Assembly (NCBI GenBank): GCA_031424975.1
Contig: JANPIL010000201.1
Location: forward strand, 1-64,000
DNA from: Xanthocytophaga sp031424975
GTDB lineage: Bacteria > Bacteroidota > Bacteroidia > Cytophagales > 172606-1
Direction: 5' to 3'
DNA: 64,000 nucleotides
Below the pieces are notes generated by a model, which saw nothing but the letters and a program-made list of their open reading frames with translations, did no database searches and was not told where the DNA came from. This document shows, in pieces, positions 45,221 to 54,042 of this stretch. The translations under genes and the position numbers were made by a program. How positions within the stretch are numbered: position 1 is the stretch's first letter; every line of letters starts with the position of its first letter.

Positions 45221-47419
45221 TTATTTAGGATCTATTGAAAAAGATTCAACTTTTTCCGAATTCAAATCGAACCATAATACTAAATCTGTTCCCTCAATGT
45301 GGTTTTCATAAGCAGCTCTATAGTTAATGCCTTCCTCATATTTTTTGCCATTAATCAAAATAGCAACTTTTTTATCACCCCAACCTTTTAATACGAATGC
45401 AGGGTTAACAATTGGAGATCCCTTGCTCCCGGTCAGCTGAATATCTGTTTTAGTTGAACGGTTTTCGCAATTCAAAATATAAGCCCGTTGAAACTTATCG
45501 TAACCATTATACATAACTGGCCCCTTCATAATTTTCAATTCCGGTGCTTTGTTCCACGATCTTTCCAGTGGCACTAATGCTTCTATTGGTTTATTAATTA
45601 AACCATATAGCGTTACAGTTTCATGAGTGCCGCCTGCTCCATCATGGCTAATTGGTGCACCACACGATAAAGAGGTATGGCCGGGTCTGTCGGCAGCAAT
45701 AGCAACACGTCCATCGCTGGGTATTTGCGCCACAGGCCAATGATTCCAAAAAGCAAATTCCCGCCAAACCCATGGATCTATTGTACTTCCTGGCTCAAAA
45801 ATTATAAATGGTTTGTATTCTGATTTTAAATTGGTCATCTGAATATTCGCATCGGGCACTTTGTCTCTTCCTTCCTTCTTTTGCTCTACATCTGAGACTT
45901 TTGTTTTCCATTTGTAAGTATAACTTTTCCCTTCAGTATTTGCTATGGAAAGTGCACCATCTTCCACATTGTCTTCAGGTCGTGTACCGGCTTGATTGAA
46001 AAAGATAGTTTCCTGAAACTGATGCCATGGAATGCCGGGAGTTGGCCAGTTTGCTGTATTTGCCACAACGCCCCATCTGCTTGTCCATAATACCTGGTGG
46101 CGAACGGCAACGGCATCAGGATAAATAACAAAATACTCTTCTGCCCAATCGCCCCAGCCTGTAAGTTTATCAACATGAGCCTGTCCGTAAGTGATGTAAG
46201 CCGGGTTATACCGCCATTTTACAATCACTCGTGCCGGATTATTCTCTATTAATTTTACATGAGAGTAGAGGCAACGCTTATCCGACATGTGTTCGGCACA
46301 ACCCCACTTATCGGGCAAAGGATTAATACTGTCAAATTTCTGATCGTCCATCCATTCGTTGCTTTCAAGGCTTTGGTCGCCCATCCATTTTTCATTTTCG
46401 GTAACGTAACATGCTCCATAACTTGTTCCATGCCAAAAAACCATTCGGATGGGTTTATTGAATGTTACAACAATATCTGAGTAATCACCAATTCTCCATA
46501 GTTTATCCCAGATTTCAACATATTTGAGGGTAGTGTTGATTGCACCAAAAGTTCTCCTTTCAGCGCCCGCTGTTGGGAACTTCCTGTATTTTAACGGTTG
46601 GATAATCTTTGGTTTTAGCTGCCCGTACTCCCGGTTGATTTCTTCCGGGTCCAAAGATTTATCATATATTTTAACTTCATCAATCAGCCCATCGAAGTTC
46701 ATATATGATAATGTTTTCTGGCTGGGTTCCCGTTCTGTACCCTGCGGACTCATCTTTGAATGGCTGCGCCCTATCCATAAATCGGTACCATTGTTAGGTT
46801 TTGCCCAGCCAGTTAAGTTCCATCCATATTTTCCTGCTGATAAATTGCCACTTTTCTTCCCGTTAATATATACCATCATTTCTCCATTCTGATCAATTGT
46901 AGCGGCAATATGAGACCATTTCAACAATTCAATCTTTTCCCCTGATATGCACATCACCCATTTACGTTCTGCTCCCACCGCTATTCCAAGGCCAACTTTT
47001 CCCTCGGCATTCAAGCCGAAAAAAAAGCCTTCCTTATGGTTATTCTCCCTATCAACTATCCCTGTCCAGTTCCAAGGATAGGTCTGGGGTGCAACCCAAG
47101 CTTCAATGGTAAATGTTTTCCCTAAATCAGACGCCCTCTCTGCCGACCTTAAAATATGAGTTGTATATCCATCGAGTTTCAGACACTTACCACTGACTCC
47201 GTCCGAAAACCAAAAATTGCCATTAATGGTATCTGAAACGCCACTGACTTTATCAATTACTGTTTTTTCATCGTTGCTGTCGAAAGTCCACCATCCCAAT
47301 GGATTGTCTTGTCCTTTGCAAGTAAAAATCCCTATTAAAAATGATAAGATTATTAAAGAAATGAATTTCTGATTACTGATATTAACTGAACTTTTTAACT
47401 CCCTGTATTTGTGTGCCAT
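45221..47419 (-). CDS. LamG-domain exported protein, function unknown
   Basis: The 732-residue protein has a basic start, a hydrophobic signal with a possible lipobox (GIFTCKG), and then a LamG/concanavalin-type domain (about residues 40-265: WWTFDSNDEKTVIDKV, FTIEAWVAP, WSHIAATIDQNGEMMVYING). The remaining 460 residues are beta-rich with many Trp residues and match no family I can name. LamG modules bind glycans, so the C-terminal part may be a lyase or hydrolase domain. It lies between the GH78 gene and the HTCS gene, all on the minus strand. Confidence 0.7.
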   Translation of the reverse strand: MAHKYRELKSSVNISNQKFISLIILSFLIGIFTCKGQDNPLGWWTFDSNDEKTVIDKVSGVSDTINGNFWFSDGVSGKCLKLDGYTTHILRSAERASDLGKTFTIEAWVAPQTYPWNWTGIVDRENNHKEGFFFGLNAEGKVGLGIAVGAERKWVMCISGEKIELLKWSHIAATIDQNGEMMVYINGKKSGNLSAGKYGWNLTGWAKPNNGTDLWIGRSHSKMSPQGTEREPSQKTLSYMNFDGLIDEVKIYDKSLDPEEINREYGQLKPKIIQPLKYRKFPTAGAERRTFGAINTTLKYVEIWDKLWRIGDYSDIVVTFNKPIRMVFWHGTSYGACYVTENEKWMGDQSLESNEWMDDQKFDSINPLPDKWGCAEHMSDKRCLYSHVKLIENNPARVIVKWRYNPAYITYGQAHVDKLTGWGDWAEEYFVIYPDAVAVRHQVLWTSRWGVVANTANWPTPGIPWHQFQETIFFNQAGTRPEDNVEDGALSIANTEGKSYTYKWKTKVSDVEQKKEGRDKVPDANIQMTNLKSEYKPFIIFEPGSTIDPWVWREFAFWNHWPVAQIPSDGRVAIAADRPGHTSLSCGAPISHDGAGGTHETVTLYGLINKPIEALVPLERSWNKAPELKIMKGPVMYNGYDKFQRAYILNCENRSTKTDIQLTGSKGSPIVNPAFVLKGWGDKKVAILINGKKYEEGINYRAAYENHIEGTDLVLWFDLNSEKVESFSIDPK

Positions 47420-47535
47420 CGAAATATCAGAGTTACTATCGGTTGATAATCAGTTAATTAATGGCTTACTTAAAACCGGATTTCCATCCGTGCAATGCAC
47501 AATCTCTGTTTGTTTTGACAACAAGGGGTTTTGCG

Positions 47536-47608
47536 TTTCGAAAAGATACTATTTTCCGGGTTTGGTTTTATTGAAAATATTTACAACTTGTTGATTATCA
47601 GCATATAA
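47536..47608. repeat. Partial copy R0 of the intergenic repeat, forming the HTCS 3' end
   Basis: The core TCGAAAAGATACTATTTTCC and the end TTATCAGCATA match the repeats at 59015 and 60969. The copy covers the last codons and stop of the HTCS gene, so the protein tail LLYADNQQVVN is repeat-derived; the same peptide can be read from the other copies. Confidence 0.65.
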
Positions 47609-50600
47609 CAAGTTCCTTTCCGCGTATTTTTTGGGAGAAACCCCAAATTGGTCATGAAAACATTTTGTAAAGTAAGCAGCATTCGTAAAACCAACCGTAA
47701 ACGCTATATCAGTTACTTGTTTATTGCTGTTAAGTAAAAGCAACGCGGCTTTTTTCAGCCTTATTGTACGGATAAATTCGTTGACCGATTGCCCCGTCAC
47801 GGCCTTTAATTTGGTGTAAAGCAAGGTACGGCTAACGGCCATTTCCTGCGAAAACCTTATGGCATCAAATTCACAGTCTTCGTAGTTGTTTTCCACCACT
47901 TTGATTGCTTTTTTGAGAAATTCCTCATCCGGCTTCAAATACGCGGGTTCTTTGCTGTCGGGAAACATTTCATGAATGTATCTCCTTCGCAGATTTTCGC
48001 GGCATTCAATCAGGTTGTGGACGCGATTGAGAAGCACTTTATGGCTGAATGGTTTTGCTACGTAGTCATCGGCACCAGATTCGTAGCCGGAAATAATGCT
48101 TTCTTCCAGCACATCGGCCGTTAGCAAAATAACGGGTATGTGGCTGGTTGTGGCATCAGATTTAATTGCCCTGCAAAATGCCAGCCCATCCATACCCGCC
48201 ATCATCACATCACTGATTATCAGGTCGGGAAGAAAGTTTTTTGCTGTTTCGCATCCGGCAAACGCATCCCGTTCAGAAGCCACGCAATAATTTGACTCCA
48301 GTGTTTCCAAAATAAAATGCCGCATTTCATCATTATCCTCCACGATTAACACTTTGTTCTTTCCATCTCCTTTCGTGGGTCTATCATCCAACTGACTGTC
48401 AACAACGCATCCTCGGACAGTGGAAACCTGTAAAACACCGGGAAATTCCATTGAAAAAGTCGTGCCTGTGCCGGGAACACTATCAACCAGTATTTTCCCA
48501 CCCATGACTGCCACCAAGTCCTTGGCGTAACAAAGCCCTATGCCCCCAATCTCTCCTTTCTTTTGTGTTGCTCGCCAGAACCGCCTGAACAAGTTGGGCA
48601 TATCATCTTTGGCGATACCCATGCCAGTATCTGCTACGGTAATTTTCAATACATCAGCCAGGGTGTCCATTGCCAAGGTAACGGTGCCACCCGGCGGAGT
48701 GAACTTGATGGCATTGTGGATGATGTTGTTTAAAATTTTCTCGAGCTTATCCCCATCCAAGTAAGCGTATGGGGCATTCGGGTTTGTTTCAAACAGCAAT
48801 TCAACATTGTTACTCTGTGCCAGGTAGGTATAATTTATCCGCAACTCATTGATTAATTCTTGCAGGTTCACCCTTGAAACCTGCGCGGATTTCTCAGTCT
48901 CAAATTTTTTGAAGCCAATAAGTTGATTGACCAGAATCAAAAGCTTCTGCGTATTCCGGCCGACGGTTTCCAGCCGTTTTAAAATAACCGGGCTGTATTT
49001 TAATTCATCAGTAAGTTGCTCCACCGAACCCGAAATCAATGTGAGAGGGGTACGGATCTGATGCGAGACATTGGTGAAAAAATCAAACCTTTCCTGAAAT
49101 TTCTCCTCTTCCCGGTGCCTTTCCAACCGCTCAAGCTCAAGTTCGTGGCGTAACTGTTGCCGGTTGAGGAGAAATCGGTAGGTCATTAGCGTGATTAGTA
49201 GCGTGATACTCGCGTAACTGATTTTTGACCAAGCATTCCAATACCAAGGCGGGTGTATGACAACCTCTACTTTAGCACCCTCTGTGTTCCAGATACCATC
49301 ATTATTTGAACCTAAAACCACAAAAACATACCTACCAGGCGGTATATTCGTATAGGTTGCCTGATTGGTGGTGCCGGCATACGTCCAGTCATTATCAAAA
49401 CCTTTCAACATGTATTTGAAATTGTTTTTCTCCGGCAACGTATAATTCAAGGCACTGTATTCAAATGCAAACGAAGATTGGTGGTGTTGAAGGGTGATTT
49501 TGTCGGTGTACGCAATATTATTTTGAAGTACGTTGCCTGTCTTATTGGTAACGGCTCGATTCAGGAGTTTGAACTGAGCTATGACCACGCCGGGTATCAG
49601 TTGGTTGTCAATGATTTTTTCTGGAATAAAAGAAGTAATGCCGTTGATTCCTCCGAAAAAAAACTTTCCTCCACGCCCCCGGTAGCTGTATTCCAAGCCT
49701 TTTTTTACACCATCCTGATTGTTGTATACTTTGTGTCCACCTCTTTTCAAATCGAATTTGACAAGTCCCGTTCCATTTGAAAACCACACAGATCCTTGAT
49801 TGTCCTTTTGGACGGAATACACTTTATGGGAACTTACCTGAGCCAAAGCCTGCTGTAGGAACGTCTTTTTCTGTTGGTCAAACACACTTAATCCGTTAGA
49901 GGTAGCCACCCAGATATTGCCATTGGCATCTTTCAACAAACTATGGATAAGATTACCGGCAATGCTATTCGGGTTGGCGGGTTGATGAAAATACCGGGTG
50001 TTTTTTTTAGTTGCCGGGTCAAACTTGTTCAGGCCATTGAAGGTGCCAATCCATATATTGCCTTCATCATCCGTACAATAGCTGCTAATCGAGCTGTTGC
50101 TTATGCTACCTGAGTCCATTGGGTCATGCCTAAACCATTCCACCGCCAATGTGCGGAAGTTGAATTTGGCCATGCCGTCATAAGTGAACAAATAAAGCAG
50201 GTCGCCAGTACCGCCGATGTTAAGTATGCAATTCCCATTACCGGTTTTGCTTTTAAGGAAAGGGGCATATCTTGTGTTTTTGCCGTTTGCGGGATCAAAC
50301 AAACTCAGCCCGCCCCCCCAGTTCCCAAGCCACAATTTGCCATCCGGACTTTCACGTATGGAAGCAACGGATCCAATACCCTTCGTAATCTTATAAAGCT
50401 CTTCCAGCGACCATGATTTCAACAGTTGCTCGTCTTGAGAAAACTTTTTGAGTCCAAAGTCCCCGCCAATCAAGATATTGCCGTGCGTATCTTCCATAAA
50501 ACATTTGACCGACCGGCCTTGCTCATTTTGTGAAGTATTAATCGCCCCAAATGAATCCTTGAATTTCAGTTTGTTCGGGTCATATTTGTTCACACCGCCG

Positions 50601-51589
50601 TACCGGGTACCTATCCATAGAATATTGGTGTTGTCAGGATGAATATAGGTGCAATAGTTGTTGTTAAGGCCGCCGTTGTCAAATGTATTGGTGTAGTGGC
50701 GGATCAACTTAAAGTTTTTATCCAGATGAACTATTCCGTATTCGGTGGATAGCCAATAGGTAGTTAAGTAATCCTTTTGAATGGCTATTATTTTATCGGA
50801 GCCTTCCGGCGTGCCAGCAAACACCTGTTTGAAAGGAGTAGACAGAGCTGGGTCGCAGGCATACAGGCCTTTGCCATTTATGGATAGGAGCAGTGATTGA
50901 TTGTCTACATAAATCGAGGACAAAGGTTGAGAATTGAATTCCCCAATGGAATGCATCGGTATTTCTTCCAGTCTTTTTTTCTTTACTTCATACCTAAACA
51001 AATGCCCAGACCATGTACCCAAATAAATGAATCCATTATGGTGAGCAAAAGAGATGACGTGGGAAAAGCCAGTAAAATCTTCTACGGAAAAAATCTTTTT
51101 ATACCCTTTGAAATAATCAAATTCGTACAAAGCCGCTTCCGAAACGACATACAAGGTATTGACACCATCCTCAAATATGCCAATCATTTCGTTGCCCTCC
51201 GCAAAACTTTCTTTTGGCAGAGGAATATTTTTCACGTTATTTTTTTTCCTGTCAAATAAATTAAGTCCCCCGGTGGTACCTACCCACAAGCGGTCGAGCC
51301 GGTCTTCGTAAACGCACACAATTTTATCGTCCAACAGGGTGGTGGCATCTCCGGCTATCGCATTGAATTTCTTGATGCTTCGGCCATTGTACTTATTCAG
51401 GCCCTTGTCGGTACCAAACCAAAGTATCCCTTCATGGTCTTTGAAGATACAGCGGATAGTATTTGAAGATAACCCCTCACTCACCGTCAGGTAATCAAAT
51501 CTCGTATTGTCTTGCTGCGCACATACGGCCAAGGCAAGGAATAATATGAAAAAACCCGTAATGAGAGTTCTTGCACTTCGTGTTTTCAT
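47549..51589 (-). CDS. Hybrid two-component system regulator (HTCS)
   Basis: The 1346-residue protein has a signal peptide ending AVCAQQ and a periplasmic sensor made of two seven-bladed propellers of Reg_prop repeats (EGILWFGTDKGLNKY, DRLWVGTTGGLNLF, GNIWIGTFNGLNKF). A Y_Y_Y domain (PPGRYVFVVLGSNNDG) and one membrane helix (ISYASITLLITLMTYRFLL) follow. The cytoplasmic part has HisKA with the phosphoacceptor His843 (NVSHQIRTPLTL), HATPase (FRRFWRATQKKGEIGGIGL), a receiver with Asp1127 (PDLIISDVMMAGMDG) and an AraC-type HTH. It senses an oligosaccharide in the periplasm and activates PUL genes. The divergent PUL starting at 52967 is the probable target; the minus-strand GH genes may be too. 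The extreme C-terminus is encoded by a repeat copy. Confidence 0.95.
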   Translation of the reverse strand: MKTRSARTLITGFFILFLALAVCAQQDNTRFDYLTVSEGLSSNTIRCIFKDHEGILWFGTDKGLNKYNGRSIKKFNAIAGDATTLLDDKIVCVYEDRLDRLWVGTTGGLNLFDRKKNNVKNIPLPKESFAEGNEMIGIFEDGVNTLYVVSEAALYEFDYFKGYKKIFSVEDFTGFSHVISFAHHNGFIYLGTWSGHLFRYEVKKKRLEEIPMHSIGEFNSQPLSSIYVDNQSLLLSINGKGLYACDPALSTPFKQVFAGTPEGSDKIIAIQKDYLTTYWLSTEYGIVHLDKNFKLIRHYTNTFDNGGLNNNYCTYIHPDNTNILWIGTRYGGVNKYDPNKLKFKDSFGAINTSQNEQGRSVKCFMEDTHGNILIGGDFGLKKFSQDEQLLKSWSLEELYKITKGIGSVASIRESPDGKLWLGNWGGGLSLFDPANGKNTRYAPFLKSKTGNGNCILNIGGTGDLLYLFTYDGMAKFNFRTLAVEWFRHDPMDSGSISNSSISSYCTDDEGNIWIGTFNGLNKFDPATKKNTRYFHQPANPNSIAGNLIHSLLKDANGNIWVATSNGLSVFDQQKKTFLQQALAQVSSHKVYSVQKDNQGSVWFSNGTGLVKFDLKRGGHKVYNNQDGVKKGLEYSYRGRGGKFFFGGINGITSFIPEKIIDNQLIPGVVIAQFKLLNRAVTNKTGNVLQNNIAYTDKITLQHHQSSFAFEYSALNYTLPEKNNFKYMLKGFDNDWTYAGTTNQATYTNIPPGRYVFVVLGSNNDGIWNTEGAKVEVVIHPPWYWNAWSKISYASITLLITLMTYRFLLNRQQLRHELELERLERHREEEKFQERFDFFTNVSHQIRTPLTLISGSVEQLTDELKYSPVILKRLETVGRNTQKLLILVNQLIGFKKFETEKSAQVSRVNLQELINELRINYTYLAQSNNVELLFETNPNAPYAYLDGDKLEKILNNIIHNAIKFTPPGGTVTLAMDTLADVLKITVADTGMGIAKDDMPNLFRRFWRATQKKGEIGGIGLCYAKDLVAVMGGKILVDSVPGTGTTFSMEFPGVLQVSTVRGCVVDSQLDDRPTKGDGKNKVLIVEDNDEMRHFILETLESNYCVASERDAFAGCETAKNFLPDLIISDVMMAGMDGLAFCRAIKSDATTSHIPVILLTADVLEESIISGYESGADDYVAKPFSHKVLLNRVHNLIECRENLRRRYIHEMFPDSKEPAYLKPDEEFLKKAIKVVENNYEDCEFDAIRFSQEMAVSRTLLYTKLKAVTGQSVNEFIRTIRLKKAALLLLNSNKQVTDIAFTVGFTNAAYFTKCFHDQFGVSPKKYAERNLLYADNQQVVNIFNKTKPGK

Positions 51590-52966
51590 ATTTATTCAGC
51601 TAATAATACCATACAATGATAGAATAAATTTACCAAAAACACCAATGGCGTATTATGAAATTTTATTTGGCTTCAGCCAAATAAACTCTACAGAAACAGG
51701 ATATTAATGACTAAAAATACCTAAACTACAGAATATAATTTTGCATATTCATAGTCCTTGGCTGATTTTCTCGAAAAAACCCGTACGTATTCAACGCTGA
51801 AGCCTTACCTGAAAAGCAGTCGCATTCGGGCTGCATTGTCAGCAGTTCCTTGAAACCAGCGCACATTCGCGAAGGAGTAAGAGTCCACGCTTTCCGGTGC
51901 GCGAACCGCCCGAATAGATTCCGCTATTGGCACTTGATGCGGAGCAGGTGGAATGCAGCATCAGGAATGGCTGGCCGACGCAGTTTCTACGTTCCAGATT
52001 AATAAAAGAGTTGCTACACATTGATAATCAATGAGTTACATATTTTATCTTGAACAGGTCTGCTGGAAAATAGTATCTTTCCAAAAGCCCAAACCTGCGC
52101 AAGGCAAAGCATATAAATCACTGATTGTCAGCACACAACGATGTTATTGAAGTTGTTTCCGATACCAAGCCGCAGGTTGCCTCCGGACAAGGCGAGGATT
52201 TTTGCCCCTGTATACCGTAACCACTGCTTGAAAAACCATAATCTGTCGGAGGGACAAACGGCGGGTCGTGGGACGCGACCCGCAACCATAACCCTCACCG
52301 GACAAAATAAGGTTTTTCAAAGACTGCATGGAATTAGAAAACCACGGGCTGTCTCCTGATACAGCCAAGCGGAAGTTTCCAGTACTCGAATACTTGGCAA
52401 ACTCAGTGCATGGATTCCAAACTTTACACCGCAAAACACTCCCCGGACCCTCCTTTAGGTAGGCGGCCAATCGTACCCCGGCAACGCATGAACACTTAGT
52501 CGTGCGCAGTGGCCATCTTGGCCGCTCGGTTGGTTGCCCGTCATTGCCAATCCATGCCGACAGTACCCCGTCTGCCGGATCTTCTTGAAGATATCCAAAA
52601 AAATATGGCCATTATCAAAAAGGGCCAAAACACGCCAGCAACGCCTTATTTTGAACTATAAGGACATAATTTTGAACAATATGAATACAATCCCGAACGA
52701 TATGAAAAACGACAACCAACCCATGCAAGCTAAATTGCCGCCGGCTTAATACTAAAAAACATGGCACGCATGAGATACGATACACGCGCATTTGGCGCAT
52801 CCCCTCCGATTGTTTTCAGGCTTCTGAAAGCCCCTTACCCGTGGGCAAGCATCCGGGCTGCACAACGCAACAAGTGATGCCAAATAACTGGTTGCACAAA
52901 CTGCATCATCCCGCTGTCGGCGACCACCCTTTTACCCAATTCTTCCATTTTAAAGACATTAAAAAT
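51590..52966. other. 1.4-kb gene-poor region between HTCS and the PKD lipoprotein gene
   Basis: No full gene is supportable. It holds repeat fragment R1 (52060-52139), a GC-rich hairpin at 52261-52283 (GCGGGTCG/CGACCCGC, 7-nt loop) and two scraps of coding-like sequence. One is on the minus strand at about 51810-52021, where two frames must be joined to give a tail ending NAARMRLLFR. The other is a 35-codon plus-strand frame at 52554-52661 (LPDLLEDIQKNMAIIKKG). They look like gene debris. The region is richer in G and C than the spacers before 47 kb. It should also contain the promoter of the HTCS-controlled PUL. Confidence 0.5.
52060..52139. repeat. Rearranged copy R1 of the intergenic repeat
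   Basis: CTGGAAAATAGTATCTTT and AAGCCCAAACC match the other copies in the R3 orientation. The sequence then jumps to AGGCAAAGCATATAAATCAC, which in the full copies lies at the opposite end and on the other strand. R1 is thus an internally rearranged or partly deleted copy. Confidence 0.65.
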
Positions 52967-53824
52967 ATGAGAACAACTACGTTGCCAACCTGTCGGCTTT
53001 TGCTCGCCGCTTTTCTGTTTTATTCCCTCTTCCTGCTTTCGTGCCGCGAACGGGAAGAGGACATCGTCATCAACCCGCCTACCGCTGATTTTTATTTCAA
53101 ACTGGATTCGTTCAATACCTTGCAGGGGCATTTTATCAATACCTCAACGAGTATAAAAAGTTTTACTTGGGATTTTGGTGATGGCAAAACCAATTCGACC
53201 CTGCGTTCCCCCATTCACGCCTACAGAGCTCCGGGCACCTACACGGCAAAACTTACCACAGTTGGCTGGAACGGCATTACCGTGACTACTACCAAAGAGG
53301 TGGTTGCCATCAAACCCGTAGCGGTCAATCTTCTCACAAACAGCGATTTCCTCAATGCAGATGCTTGGTCTACCACGTACGTATTCGGGGATGATATTGA
53401 GGTAGCCTTCAAGGGCAAACTTACTTTGAGCAGTGCCGGCGGGCAGGCGGGTATTCTGATTCACCAGCCGGTTACGCTGGAAGCGGGCACCTACAAAGTA
53501 ACCGCCAACCTCGATGTGGATGCCAGCCAATACGGTACCTGGACGGAATTTTACGTCTCGCCAACCCCGCCCGTCGAAGAAGAAGAACCCACCGCCGATC
53601 AGGTAATCGGGTTGGATACTTTCGAGGACTGTGCCAAAGTGGCTTTTTCGGGTGACATCACCACGGCAAACATCAACTGCCGCTCGGGTGAAAATCCCGA
53701 AAAAGGCGAGATCACCATCGCCACACCGGGAACTTATTATTTCACCATCCACACGGGCATCTACGATGGTAGTTACGGGAATAATTTTCACCTGAATAGC
53801 GTCGGATTATTTAAACTGAAATAA
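52967..53824 (+). CDS. PKD-domain lipoprotein, probable surface glycan-binding protein
   Basis: The ATG at 52967 gives a 285-residue protein with a lipobox (FLLSCREREED). An earlier in-frame ATG would put 42 unlikely residues before the signal. A PKD domain follows (TADFYFKLDS, FTWDFGDGKTNS, YRAPGTYTAKLTTV; about residues 35-115), and then a jelly-roll-like domain of about 160 residues (LLTNSDFLNADAWSTTYVF, AGTYKVTANLDVDA) that could bind carbohydrate. It precedes the SusC gene by 218 bp. By position and architecture it fills the role that SusE/F-type surface glycan-binding proteins have in other PULs, though the order (before SusC) is less common. Confidence 0.75.
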   Translation: MRTTTLPTCRLLLAAFLFYSLFLLSCREREEDIVINPPTADFYFKLDSFNTLQGHFINTSTSIKSFTWDFGDGKTNSTLRSPIHAYRAPGTYTAKLTTVGWNGITVTTTKEVVAIKPVAVNLLTNSDFLNADAWSTTYVFGDDIEVAFKGKLTLSSAGGQAGILIHQPVTLEAGTYKVTANLDVDASQYGTWTEFYVSPTPPVEEEEPTADQVIGLDTFEDCAKVAFSGDITTANINCRSGENPEKGEITIATPGTYYFTIHTGIYDGSYGNNFHLNSVGLFKLK

Positions 53825-53860
53825 TAGGCTAATCATCAAATACTGATGATTAGCCTATTA
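53822..53860 (+). terminator. Perfect 17-bp hairpin at the stop codon of the PKD gene
   Basis: TAATAGGCTAATCATCA (53822-53838) pairs perfectly with 53844-53860 around a 5-nt AATAC loop. The stem begins at the TAA stop codon itself. No T-run follows, so it may act as an mRNA-stabilising 3' structure or a partial terminator between the lipoprotein and the SusC gene rather than a classical terminator. Confidence 0.6.
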
Positions 53861-53869
53861 TGGATATGG

Positions 53870-53975
53870 GTGCGCGAAAATTAACGGGTGCTTGGTTTTC
53901 TGTTTGTTCCGGGCGACAGCAGGTTTGGGCTTCCGAAAAGATATTATTTTCCAGCAGACGCGCCTGACGTGAAGA
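53870..53975. repeat. Copy R2 of the intergenic repeat upstream of SusC
   Basis: The stretch GGGTGCTTGGTTTTCTGTTT, then GGTTTGGGCTTCC and AAAGATATTATTTTCCA, is in the same orientation as R4 (60969). The GGCAAAGCGTATAAATC end is missing. It lies directly upstream of the SusC start and so within its presumed leader or promoter region. Confidence 0.7.
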
Positions 53976-54042
53976 ATGCAACTCACGGGTTATCGGCACA
54001 CAACAACTCTACTAAACAATTTTTATCCAAACTTTTAGAATT

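Noticed and set aside
52841..52966. Long N-terminus for the PKD lipoprotein
   Set aside because: It would bury the lipoprotein signal behind 42 residues; the ATG at 52967 fits much better.
53144..53791. 215-codon frame antisense to the PKD lipoprotein gene
   Set aside because: The plus strand has a lipobox and PKD motif; the antisense frame is open because of the higher GC content.
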